From NCBI GenBank assembly GCA_000632805.1, contig CP007444.1, positions 2,964,772 to 3,028,771 on the forward strand: 64,000 nt of DNA. The letters are read 5' to 3'. The notes under the pieces are model-generated. The model was not told the DNA's origin and searched no databases. It saw nothing but the letters and a program-made list of their open reading frames with translations. This stretch comes from Dyella jiangningensis. GTDB taxonomy: Bacteria; Pseudomonadota; Gammaproteobacteria; Xanthomonadales; Rhodanobacteraceae. The translations under genes were made by a program, and so were the position numbers. Below, in pieces: positions 17,968-26,147 of the stretch; positions within the stretch are counted from its first letter, which is position 1; every line of letters begins with the position of its first letter.

Positions 17968-20181
17968 TCATCGTGAATCCGCGATAGCCGCCTTCGCCGG
18001 ACAGATCCGGATGCGCTGTGCCGACTCGTTCGCCAACTGCCACGCATCGCCTTGCGGCGTTGTTCGCTGTGCGTCGCGCGCGTGGGCCCAGGCCTGCTCC
18101 ATGGCGAACCAATCGATCGGCGCAGGCGGCGTTCCATCGGCCATGGCTTTCGCCAGCGAGTCGAAATAGCGCTGCCAGCGCGGCGCATACAGCCCGCTGA
18201 CCAGCCCTGACAGTTCGCGGTTGGCGTAATCGTGCAAGCCACCGCGGTCGGCGCCGGAGCGATCTCCCCAACTGGTGATCAGGGACCGCTGGTCGTATTC
18301 CAGCTGAGCCGCTTCCGCATCGTTTCCGGCCGCGTGCCTGGCGCTCGACAGCCAGTGGCCCAGCAGGAAATGCGGCTCGGTGGCGAGCAGGCGATCGAGC
18401 ATGGTCATGTCGTCCATCCATTGCCCGGTGAGCGCGCGGAATCTCGTGACGTCCTTGGCGCCGTAGGCCGCCCCGATCTGCGGCAGCAGCACGCGCGCCT
18501 GGTTGGCGAGCGCTTGCCGCGTCACGTCGACCAGGTCGTAGCGATACGCGCTCGTCTGGCGCAAGGCAGGCGCCACCTGCAGCAACTCGCACACGGCCTG
18601 GTCGAAATGAGCGGCGTCGTAACGCATGGTTTCCGGCGACCAGTGCGCTGCCGTGCGCACGGCCAAGTCGGGACGCGCATTGAACAGGCTGTCCTGCGCT
18701 TCGGACCAGTCATTCGACGGCATCGTGTATGCCGTGTCCGCGAGCGTGCGCCACGCGGCGGAAGCATGGGCGTCGAAGCCGCCATAGCGATAGGTGGCGT
18801 AATCGGCAAACCAGGGCACCGGCTCGCCCGGCAACGCCTGCCACGCCAATGCGGTAAACAGCGCGAAGGCGGCAGGATCGGTACCGGTGCCTTCAGGCAT
18901 ATAGGCAATGCCACGCAATGCACTGCCCGGTTTGTCGTGCCATGCCGGGAAACGCGACAGCCAGACGCCGGTATTCGCGCCGAGCGTGGTGTGTCCCCCA
19001 AAGTTGCTGATCGCGCCAAACGCGTAGGGCACACCATGCCAGTCGCGTTCCCGGTCCAGACCGTCGTAACGATCGGACAAACCATCGACGATCAGCAACC
19101 GATGCGGATCCACCGCATCGATCACCGCCGTGGGCGGGTTGTGCTGCCAGCCAAGGATGACCCATCGCGCCTCGGGATGGGCCGTCTGCAAGGCTTGCAT
19201 CACATGCCTTGCCGCCTCGTCCACCGGCACGTCACCGGCGCGCCCGCCCTCGTGCAGCAGATCCATCTTGTACAACATGCTGTCGCCGAACAGCTCGCGT
19301 TGATGGTGATAGAACGCGGCGGCGACGCGGCCATACATCGGGTCGCGCGGATCGAGCCAGTCGGGTCGCGTGAAGCCAACCCACTCGCCCTGCGGCACCA
19401 CGTGCACGCCAGCGTGCCGCTCGGCAAAACCGGCCGGCACCGTGCCGAAATAGCCGGGCATCACCGCCGTCATGCCCAGTTCGCGCAGACGTGCTGCGAT
19501 CTTCTTCGCCAGCTCGGTGCGACGCGCGAACTGCGTCGTCGACATCGGTCCGTCGAAAGTCGACATGTTCTGCAGCAGCCACCAGGGCTGGTGGCCTGCC
19601 GCGGGAATCCAGGCGCGGATCTGCGCATCATCGTAACCGAACTCGCGGAATGTACGCCGGTACACCTCTTCGGTGCCGATGGGCATGAAGACTTCGTTGA
19701 TGCCGTGCAAGGCCAGCAGGTCGAGCTTGTGCTCCCAGCCGGGCCAGTCGAGATAGGCATCGGAATAACCGTCGTCGACGTCGTTGAGCGCGAAGCGGTC
19801 CGGCACCTTCGACGTGCGATCGATCGGCGATGGCGGCGCCGGCAAGGTGGCAGGCAGACGATCCACGCTGTCCCCGGGCCAGCCGAAGCTGGTGTGGGCG
19901 ACTTGTTCCAAGTAGGTTTCCACGCCCGTCAGCAGTGTCGCCGGCGATGTTCCCGCCACCACGATGTGGCCCGGCGTGCCGCTGATCTCGAAACGATCCG
20001 CGCCCTGCCCCTCCAGCGCGACCAGGGTGAACTGCGCCTGGTGTCGTGGGAGCAGCCGCTGCAAGGCACTCCGCGCTGGCGCCGTGTCGAACCCTGCAAA
20101 CGCGCTGCTTGCCATCATGCACAAGGTCGCGAGGACGGCCAGGCGGCCATAACGATGACGATGCACGAGACTCGGGTTCAC
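17968..20181 (-). CDS. Alpha-N-acetylglucosaminidase, GH89 (NAGLU family)
   Basis: Predicted exported GH89 enzyme removing terminal alpha-linked N-acetylglucosamine. It has 737 residues. A signal peptide ends at SSAFAG (about residue 29). The three-part NAGLU layout follows: small N-domain (to about 115), catalytic barrel starting at FALNDVDDGYSDAYLDWPGW, and an alpha-helical C-domain. E311 in YKMDLLHEGGR lies where human NAGLU has catalytic E316, and HGINEVFMPIGTEEVY and VMPGYFGTVP are also typical. The GTG start at 20181 is chosen because GAGG lies eight bases upstream and it falls 10 bases after the preceding stop; an ATG at 20226 would overlap that gene and spoil the signal peptide. It is the last gene of the minus-strand sugar block. 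Confidence 0.9.
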   Translation of the reverse strand: MNPSLVHRHRYGRLAVLATLCMMASSAFAGFDTAPARSALQRLLPRHQAQFTLVALEGQGADRFEISGTPGHIVVAGTSPATLLTGVETYLEQVAHTSFGWPGDSVDRLPATLPAPPSPIDRTSKVPDRFALNDVDDGYSDAYLDWPGWEHKLDLLALHGINEVFMPIGTEEVYRRTFREFGYDDAQIRAWIPAAGHQPWWLLQNMSTFDGPMSTTQFARRTELAKKIAARLRELGMTAVMPGYFGTVPAGFAERHAGVHVVPQGEWVGFTRPDWLDPRDPMYGRVAAAFYHHQRELFGDSMLYKMDLLHEGGRAGDVPVDEAARHVMQALQTAHPEARWVILGWQHNPPTAVIDAVDPHRLLIVDGLSDRYDGLDRERDWHGVPYAFGAISNFGGHTTLGANTGVWLSRFPAWHDKPGSALRGIAYMPEGTGTDPAAFALFTALAWQALPGEPVPWFADYATYRYGGFDAHASAAWRTLADTAYTMPSNDWSEAQDSLFNARPDLAVRTAAHWSPETMRYDAAHFDQAVCELLQVAPALRQTSAYRYDLVDVTRQALANQARVLLPQIGAAYGAKDVTRFRALTGQWMDDMTMLDRLLATEPHFLLGHWLSSARHAAGNDAEAAQLEYDQRSLITSWGDRSGADRGGLHDYANRELSGLVSGLYAPRWQRYFDSLAKAMADGTPPAPIDWFAMEQAWAHARDAQRTTPQGDAWQLANESAQRIRICPAKAAIADSR

Positions 20182-20191
20182 GATGCCAACC

Positions 20192-21394
20192 TCACGACTT
20201 GGGCTTGCGCCGCAGGGTGAAAGCATCGACCAGCTTGCCCGCGCGGTCCACTACCTTGACGGTGAGCTCGGTATCGCTCGCTTCCACGCGCGCCACCTGG
20301 TCCTGTCCGACCACCAGGATGGGATAGTCGTTGCCGCGTTCGCCGGGCTTGATGTGCTGGAAATGATGCTCGTGACCGGCAATGAACAGGTCGACCCGTG
20401 CGTGGTTGGCGGCCTGAGTCCACTGATCGTTCTGTCCATCGACCCAGCCCCAGTTCGAATCGTGTCCGAACACGACGGTGAACGGGGCGGCCTTCGTGCG
20501 CGGCTCATCGGCAAGCACGTGACGAAACCACGCCAGTTCCTGCGTGCGATAGTCGCGCAGGTTGTTGAGCCCCGCGTAGACCTGCGTGCCGTCCGGTTTG
20601 TCCTCGCCGGTGTCGACCATCACCATGTGCAGCGGACCGTCGTCGCGCGTATACACGTAGCGTCCGTCCGGCGCATGCAGGTAGTCGCCGAACGAACGCG
20701 CCATCTCGCCGCGATAGTCGTGGTTGCCGCGCACATAGAGCAGCGGCGTCTTCGCTTGCAGGCCGCTCGCCATCGGTTCGAGGAAGCGATCCTTGATCTG
20801 GTTTTCGCTGACGACATAGTTGAGGCTGTCGCCGGTATGCACGACAAAGTCGACCGGCGCTTGTTGGATCAGGCCCATCAGTACCTGTATGCGCTCCACA
20901 TTCTCGTGCGTGTCGGTGATGGTTGCGAAACGGGTGGTTTTCTTCGTGGCGTCGAAGGTGGTGAAGCTGCCGGTCGCGCTTTCGACCGTCTTTCCCATGT
21001 CGGGCCAGTAGGGCTTCAGCGCCACCACCCTGCGCGACGCAACGCGGTATTGATAACGGCTGCCCGGCTTCAAGCCTTCGATGAGCACGCGGTGCATCGT
21101 CCCCACCGGCACCATGCCATCCACCTGGGGAAGCACCTCGCGGTCGAGCTTGCCTTCGCCATAACTCACCCTGCCATCGCTGGGCGCATCGGTCATCCAC
21201 TCGATGATCACCGAGGTATCGGACATGTCCAACAGCAGCGGCCCCATGGTGATGGCAGGCGTGCTGTCGAACGTGCGATAGGGAACATTGGGATCGTCAT
21301 CCGGTGCCGCCTTCGATCCTGCCGCTCCCACGGCGCCTACGCCCGGGATCAGGCACGCGAACAACACCATCATCGCGAACGACCCATGCTTCAT
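20192..21394 (-). CDS. Exported metallophosphoesterase (purple acid phosphatase-like)
   Basis: A 400-residue calcineurin-type phosphoesterase with signal peptide (cleavage near GAVGAAG). The N-terminal part (about 45-140) resembles the fibronectin-like domain of purple acid phosphatases (MSDTSVIIEWMTD, GLKPGSRYQYRVAS). The metallo-domain has TITDTHEN, HTGDSLN, VRGNHDYRGE, VFGHDSN and AGHEHHFQ, covering the metal ligands of the family; the first motif reads DTH rather than the usual DxH with a following conserved residue. It is probably co-transcribed with GH89, which starts 10 bases beyond it. A role removing phosphate from imported glycans is inferred from context. The alternative is general phosphate scavenging. 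Confidence 0.85.
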   Translation of the reverse strand: MKHGSFAMMVLFACLIPGVGAVGAAGSKAAPDDDPNVPYRTFDSTPAITMGPLLLDMSDTSVIIEWMTDAPSDGRVSYGEGKLDREVLPQVDGMVPVGTMHRVLIEGLKPGSRYQYRVASRRVVALKPYWPDMGKTVESATGSFTTFDATKKTTRFATITDTHENVERIQVLMGLIQQAPVDFVVHTGDSLNYVVSENQIKDRFLEPMASGLQAKTPLLYVRGNHDYRGEMARSFGDYLHAPDGRYVYTRDDGPLHMVMVDTGEDKPDGTQVYAGLNNLRDYRTQELAWFRHVLADEPRTKAAPFTVVFGHDSNWGWVDGQNDQWTQAANHARVDLFIAGHEHHFQHIKPGERGNDYPILVVGQDQVARVEASDTELTVKVVDRAGKLVDAFTLRRKPKS

Positions 21395-21428
21395 GCTTGC
21401 ACCCTGTGAAGAACACGCTGACTAGACC

Positions 21429-21460
21429 ATCGCTCCTCGTGGATGACCACGAGGAGCGAT
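21429..21460. terminator. Perfect 14-bp hairpin after the second Oar-like receptor
   Basis: The arm at 21429-21442 (ATCGCTCCTCGTGG) is the exact reverse complement of 21447-21460, with loop ATGA. There is no T-tract. It lies 20 bases past the receptor stop and 34 bases upstream of the phosphoesterase start, so it may terminate, protect the receptor mRNA 3' end, or set the ratio of receptor to downstream enzymes. Confidence 0.6.
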
Positions 21461-21480
21461 GAACAACGAGACGCAGTGCG

Positions 21481-24400
21481 TCAGTAGTCGTAGGTGACCG
21501 ACACGCGCAGGTAACGCGGCGCCTGCATCACCCTGGGCGTACCGTACAGCGGATTGGGCGTGCCGTCGGAGCTGGAGTACAACGCCGGCGTGGTATTGAC
21601 TACCGCCTGGTTGTTGAACACGTTGAACACATCCAGATGGAAACCCAGGCGCTGTGCCGCGAAGGCCGGCGTGTACTTCACGCCCACGTCGAGCTGCTTC
21701 TGGGCCGGCAGGCGACCGATGCTGCCCGGCGTCACCGGCACGTAGTTGCAGAAGTGGTACGACGAGCCATAGCCGGCCGGGTCCGGGTTGTCTCCCGGGA
21801 ACAGGCCCAGGCATACCTTGGGGCCGCCGGAGATGTACGAGAAGTTGCCCGATACCAGCCATTCCGGCGTGATCTGGTAGTAGCCGTTGAACTTCAGCTG
21901 GTGGCGGTGATCGTTGCCCTGGTCGCCATTGCTGTAGACCATGATCGGCGCGTTGTCCCAGTCGGCCGATTCGTTCGGGCCGTCGGACTGCACGTTCGAC
22001 TGCGTCATGCCCTCGGTGTTGCCGTAGCTGCGCGAGAACACGTAGTCGATCTTGCCGTACCACTGGCCGTCGAACGGATGCTCAAGGAACGCCTCAAGCT
22101 CGTAATACTTGCGCTTGGCCGGCGGAAAGCCCAGTTCCTCGCGGCTCAACTTCACGTCGTGATGCTGGCCCGCATCGTCCACTACCACGAAGGTATTGGC
22201 CCGGCCGGCGTTGATGAGATAGCAGCTGTTGACCGAGCTGACGCTGTAACCCAGCGCCTGCGCCTTCCCGGTGATCAGGTCGACGTCGCAGAAGTCGTCG
22301 ATGGTGCTGCGCAGAACGCGACGCGTCGCCTTCGCGCCGTAGAGCCATGACGTGCCGAGCATCTTGGTGAAGCCCAGGATGTACTCGTCCTGGTACATCG
22401 ACTTCAGGTCCTTGGCGGTCACCGTCTTGGGATCGGGAAGGATGCCGAAGTTGTTGTTGGCCGACACCGGCGGCGACATCTGCGTGAGACCGGTAGGCGT
22501 GCCGTCCGGATTGACGCCGCTATAGGTGAAGTACTGCGTGGTGCTGAGGCTGGCACCGGCGGCGCTCAAGGCCGGCTCCAGCGGCGATGCCAGGAAGTAG
22601 CGGCCGACGTTGCCATAGACCTTGAAGCTGGAATCGCCGTTGACGTCCCACGCAAAACCGAGGCGTGGCGCCCATTGCGCGGTCTGCTTGATGTACGGCT
22701 GCGCGTCGGCGTTGTAGTTGGTGAACTGGTCGTTGCGGATGCCCAGCGAAAGCAGCAGCTTGTCGGTCGCCTGCCAGTTGTCCTCGATGTACTGCGCGTG
22801 CTCCACCGTCTTCACGTTCGCCAGCTGACTGTTGACCAGCTTCTTCACGTAATAGCCGGTCTGGCCATTCGCGAAGTCGGCCGGCGCGCCCACGCCAAGG
22901 CCAGGATCGATCGGGTTCTGCGGAAAGTTGGAGTGCCCATACGACCAGGTGTAACCCGGCCCTGACGACACCTTGCCCTGGTTGAGCGCTTCCGCCGTCA
23001 GGTTGTCGATACCCGCCGTGAGCGTGTGATCGCCAAGCTTGTATTCCAGGCTCACGCGCAGGTTCGTCACGCTGTTGCCGCGCGAGGGGTCGTACAGCTG
23101 CTGCGTGGTCTGGTTGTTGTATCTCGGCTGGCTGCCGACGATGGCCGGGTTCTGCGCGGTGATGCCCGCCACATAGGTAAGACTCGGGGCATAGCCCACC
23201 GGCTGCTGGAACGCGGTGGTACGCATCTTGCCGTACAGCGCGGTGAGCGTAAGGCTGTCGGTGAGGTAGCCGGTGTACTTGCCTGACCACAGATCGCCGC
23301 CGTTCTTGGTGCCGTCCGCATGGCTCACGAACTTGCCGGGCACCATGTTCTGGAAGTCGTAGCGATACAGGTCGGCGTCGTAGGACTGCTTGTTGGATGC
23401 ACCGGTGACTTCGAGGATGTTGCTGTCGTTGATGTTCCAGTCCAGCTTCGCGTACCACTTGGGCATGTGATAGCTGTAATCGGCATACGGTGACGAGCTA
23501 GTCACCGCCCCGACGGACGTGCCCTCCTTCTTCGCCATCTCCGCCGATGCGAAGAAGAACAGCTTGTCCTTGATCAGCGGTCCGCCGACGTAGGCGTCAT
23601 AGGTGGTGATCCAGTATTCGTTCTGCGCACGCGGCTGATACAGCGTGCCGGTCGGCAACGGCGGATCAGGCTGGCCGTTCTCGTAGTACCAGTTCTTGAA
23701 GGACGATCGCGTCGAGGCTGGTTCCCAGCTCGCCATGCCGCCGAAGTGCCAGTCATTGGTGCCGCGCTTGCCGACCATGTTCAGCACGCCGCCATCGGAA
23801 CGGCCGTACTGCGCGCTGTAGCCGCCGGTGTAGACCTCCTCCTGGTCGATCGAGCCGTAGGGCAAGGTGATGCCGCCCTCGGACTTCAAGGGATCGGTCG
23901 TGTTGAATCCGTTGATGTAATACGCGTTCTCGTTGGCACCCGAACCACCGAAGCTCACCAGCGAGCCGCCGGTGGCGCTGGTGAAACCGCCCGAGTTGTT
24001 CACTACGCCAGGCGCGAGTTGCGCCACGGCTTCCGCCGAAAAGCTCAAGGGCAAACGGGCGAGCTGGTCGGCAGTAATCACCGTGCGCGAATCGACGCTG
24101 GTGACATCGATGGCGGGCAAGGCGTTGGCCGTCACCTTGACGCCCTCCAGTTCCCGCGCACCGCTCGTCGCCTCGGCAAACGACACGTCGGTGGAGACGC
24201 CCACGCGCAACGAGACGTTGTCGCGTGTCTGCACGACCGCGCCGTTGTGCTTGAGGGTAACCTTGTAGTTGCCCAGCGGCAGCTGGTTGGCCGCATAACG
24301 GCCGCGATTGTCGACAGCCACGTCGCGCTGCAGGCCGTTGTCGCTCTGCACCGTGACCGTGTCTCCCATGCCCGTCGGCACCTGTCCGACGATGCTGCCG

Positions 24401-24492
24401 GTCGTGGACTGCGCATAGACGCCGCCACTGGCCAACGCCATCGCGATCAGCAGGCTAAGCCTGCTTCTGCTCATCAACTCGTGCTTGCTCAT
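21481..24492 (-). CDS. Oar-like TonB-dependent receptor of the sugar block
   Basis: A 1003-residue outer-membrane receptor, the presumed importer of this locus. Signal peptide ends at VYAQS (about 28). The carboxypeptidase-regulatory-like domain covers about 29-120 (DNRGRYAANQLPLGNYKVTL). Plug: ALPAIDVTSVDSRTVITADQ, NENAYYINGFNTTDP, YGRSDGGVLNMVGKRGTN. The barrel ends RYLRVSVTYDY. The ribosome site GGGGAGAG lies nine bases ahead of the ATG. It is paralogous to the receptor at 12880-15927. Enzymes sit on both sides in the same direction (GH79 upstream, phosphoesterase and GH89 downstream). This arrangement fits a TonB-receptor-based carbohydrate utilisation locus; no SusD-like protein is present, as expected outside Bacteroidetes. 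Confidence 0.92.
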   Translation of the reverse strand: MSKHELMSRSRLSLLIAMALASGGVYAQSTTGSIVGQVPTGMGDTVTVQSDNGLQRDVAVDNRGRYAANQLPLGNYKVTLKHNGAVVQTRDNVSLRVGVSTDVSFAEATSGARELEGVKVTANALPAIDVTSVDSRTVITADQLARLPLSFSAEAVAQLAPGVVNNSGGFTSATGGSLVSFGGSGANENAYYINGFNTTDPLKSEGGITLPYGSIDQEEVYTGGYSAQYGRSDGGVLNMVGKRGTNDWHFGGMASWEPASTRSSFKNWYYENGQPDPPLPTGTLYQPRAQNEYWITTYDAYVGGPLIKDKLFFFASAEMAKKEGTSVGAVTSSSPYADYSYHMPKWYAKLDWNINDSNILEVTGASNKQSYDADLYRYDFQNMVPGKFVSHADGTKNGGDLWSGKYTGYLTDSLTLTALYGKMRTTAFQQPVGYAPSLTYVAGITAQNPAIVGSQPRYNNQTTQQLYDPSRGNSVTNLRVSLEYKLGDHTLTAGIDNLTAEALNQGKVSSGPGYTWSYGHSNFPQNPIDPGLGVGAPADFANGQTGYYVKKLVNSQLANVKTVEHAQYIEDNWQATDKLLLSLGIRNDQFTNYNADAQPYIKQTAQWAPRLGFAWDVNGDSSFKVYGNVGRYFLASPLEPALSAAGASLSTTQYFTYSGVNPDGTPTGLTQMSPPVSANNNFGILPDPKTVTAKDLKSMYQDEYILGFTKMLGTSWLYGAKATRRVLRSTIDDFCDVDLITGKAQALGYSVSSVNSCYLINAGRANTFVVVDDAGQHHDVKLSREELGFPPAKRKYYELEAFLEHPFDGQWYGKIDYVFSRSYGNTEGMTQSNVQSDGPNESADWDNAPIMVYSNGDQGNDHRHQLKFNGYYQITPEWLVSGNFSYISGGPKVCLGLFPGDNPDPAGYGSSYHFCNYVPVTPGSIGRLPAQKQLDVGVKYTPAFAAQRLGFHLDVFNVFNNQAVVNTTPALYSSSDGTPNPLYGTPRVMQAPRYLRVSVTYDY

Positions 24493-24593
24493 GTAACAAC
24501 TCTCCCCGTTGTTCGGATGGATACCGCTCTGATTTAAGGAAGGCCTTCTCTCCGCATGCCGGCCGCGCCGGATGCTGCGTCCCCTGAAGGCCG

Positions 24594-26090
24594 TCAGACA
24601 AAACGATCCAGATGCATCAAGGCCGCGCTGCCGCGTGGCAGCACGACGCTGCAGCGGCCGTGCGCATCGACGGTCACGCTGTGCCCCGCCCGTGCAGGAT
24701 CGATGCCGTTCTCGAAGACGACGCCGTTACGGCTGTCGAGCGCTGGAGCACTCAGCCGCATGAGCCGCCCTTTTCTGCCGCCGCGCAGGCCGCTCAAGGA
24801 CACCGCGACATCACGGCCGGCATCCTTGTTGATCAAGGCGACGAGCAGCGCGTGCCCACGTCTCGCCACGTAGGCCGTAAGGTTGGCGCCGGCAGCACCG
24901 AGGTCCGCGTTGAGCATCTGCGCACCGGCAAATGACTGCGCCAGTCGCATGCCGTAGTAAAGCGGTCGTGGCTGGAAGCCGAGCGCAACGTCGCCCGCAA
25001 TGGCCGAGTAGCGCGAGGTCACCGCATCGCGGCGTGCCGCCTGGTCGGTGGCCGTCGTCGAGGCGTCGGCCGTGCGCCCGAGCGACGCCTCGATCGAGTC
25101 GAGCGTGCCGCCATGGAAATGGATACCGGCCACACCGCGCTGCGCCATGGCGAGCATGAAGTCCGCACCCCACAGCGCCGAAGCGAACACGTTGCTGACG
25201 CCGTCGCGACCGCCGAGGTAGTACGAGTTGGCTTCGGTGAGGCGGAATGGCAAGTGGCTCGCATCGGCAGCCTGCATCGCCTGTTCGACTTCGGCGTAGA
25301 ACCCGGCATCGCCCGCCAGGAGATCCGCAATCGAGCCACGCGGCGCCGCTTCCTTGTAGTAGTGACGGCTGAGGAAGATGTTTTCTTCGCCATGCCTTTT
25401 GGCGTACTCGATCACCCAATCGGTGTTCGCGCCGGTATCGGGGCCGGCGATGGGTACGCCGACATCCCGGATGACTTTCGCGTACGGCGACCAGGCCTTG
25501 TCGAATGCGGCGTAGTCCGCCTCGTAGTTGTTCGCTTCGTTGCCGATCTGGATGGCGATGAGGTCGTCGCCGACGATCTGCCGCACGGCCTGCGCAAGCT
25601 CCACCGCCATCGTCGGCACGCCGATCTTGAGATTGACGCCGAACACCAGTTTCCAGCCGGTGGCGCGCAGGAAACCGGCCAGTGCATGCAGGGCCTCCGG
25701 CTTCAACATCACCGGTCGCTGCGGACCGCCCTTGTGCGTGCGTTGCGTCGGTACTTCGCCGCGATACGCAGTCCACACGGTGTAGTCGCTGCTGTTGCCG
25801 CCGATGCGCAGTACGCCGCGCGGGCTCAGCTCGCGGAACAGGCGCACCAGCGCGTGGTTGTCCGCGGAGAAGAATGCCGGGTTCTCCAGCTGTTGCGTCT
25901 CGTAGCTGAAGCCGGTCAGCGAGTCGCTGACGGTGCGGCCCAGGCGCTCCGGATGCACGACGAGCGACGCCTGTGCCGGTTTCGCCGCAGAACCATCGCC
26001 CGCGAACGCCAGGCGTCCGCAGGCCGATGCCAGCGGCAGCCAGGCGGCGGCCTTGAGCAGTTGACGCCGCGTCGGATCGAAGGTGGACAT
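24594..26090 (-). CDS. GH79-like beta-glucuronidase/heparanase-family hydrolase with Tat-type lipoprotein signal
   Basis: A 498-residue predicted retaining glycoside hydrolase of the heparanase/beta-glucuronidase family. The N-terminus TRRQLLKAA is a twin-arginine signal, and LASAC (C24) could be a lipobox. The barrel carries the acid/base E185 in IGNEANNY and the nucleophile E286 in FRLTEANSYY, preceded by LRIGGNSSDY, a set seen in GH79 and related clan GH-A enzymes. A beta-sandwich of about 100 residues ends the protein. The likely substrate is beta-linked glucuronic acid or 4-O-methyl-glucuronic acid on glycosaminoglycans or arabinogalactan; the sequence does not fix which. The gene is flanked by the receptor and the clan GH-D-like gene on the same strand. 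Confidence 0.8.
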   Translation of the reverse strand: MSTFDPTRRQLLKAAAWLPLASACGRLAFAGDGSAAKPAQASLVVHPERLGRTVSDSLTGFSYETQQLENPAFFSADNHALVRLFRELSPRGVLRIGGNSSDYTVWTAYRGEVPTQRTHKGGPQRPVMLKPEALHALAGFLRATGWKLVFGVNLKIGVPTMAVELAQAVRQIVGDDLIAIQIGNEANNYEADYAAFDKAWSPYAKVIRDVGVPIAGPDTGANTDWVIEYAKRHGEENIFLSRHYYKEAAPRGSIADLLAGDAGFYAEVEQAMQAADASHLPFRLTEANSYYLGGRDGVSNVFASALWGADFMLAMAQRGVAGIHFHGGTLDSIEASLGRTADASTTATDQAARRDAVTSRYSAIAGDVALGFQPRPLYYGMRLAQSFAGAQMLNADLGAAGANLTAYVARRGHALLVALINKDAGRDVAVSLSGLRGGRKGRLMRLSAPALDSRNGVVFENGIDPARAGHSVTVDAHGRCSVVLPRGSAALMHLDRFV

Positions 26091-26147
26091 CGCTCCCTCC
26101 CCAGGGTGATGGGTCCGCCGACGCCACGCGCCGGCGGACGGCGTGGC

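Noticed and set aside
20450..20465. TTCGAATC-type sequence reminiscent of a tRNA T-loop
   Set aside because: It lies within the phosphoesterase coding region and has no matching acceptor or anticodon stems. I found no tRNA or rRNA gene in the window.
21481..24492. Reading the receptor as SusC with a SusD partner (Bacteroidetes-type locus)
   Set aside because: No SusD-like lipoprotein is present, and base composition and neighbours are gammaproteobacterial. Carboxypeptidase-like N-domains also occur in Oar-type receptors of proteobacteria.
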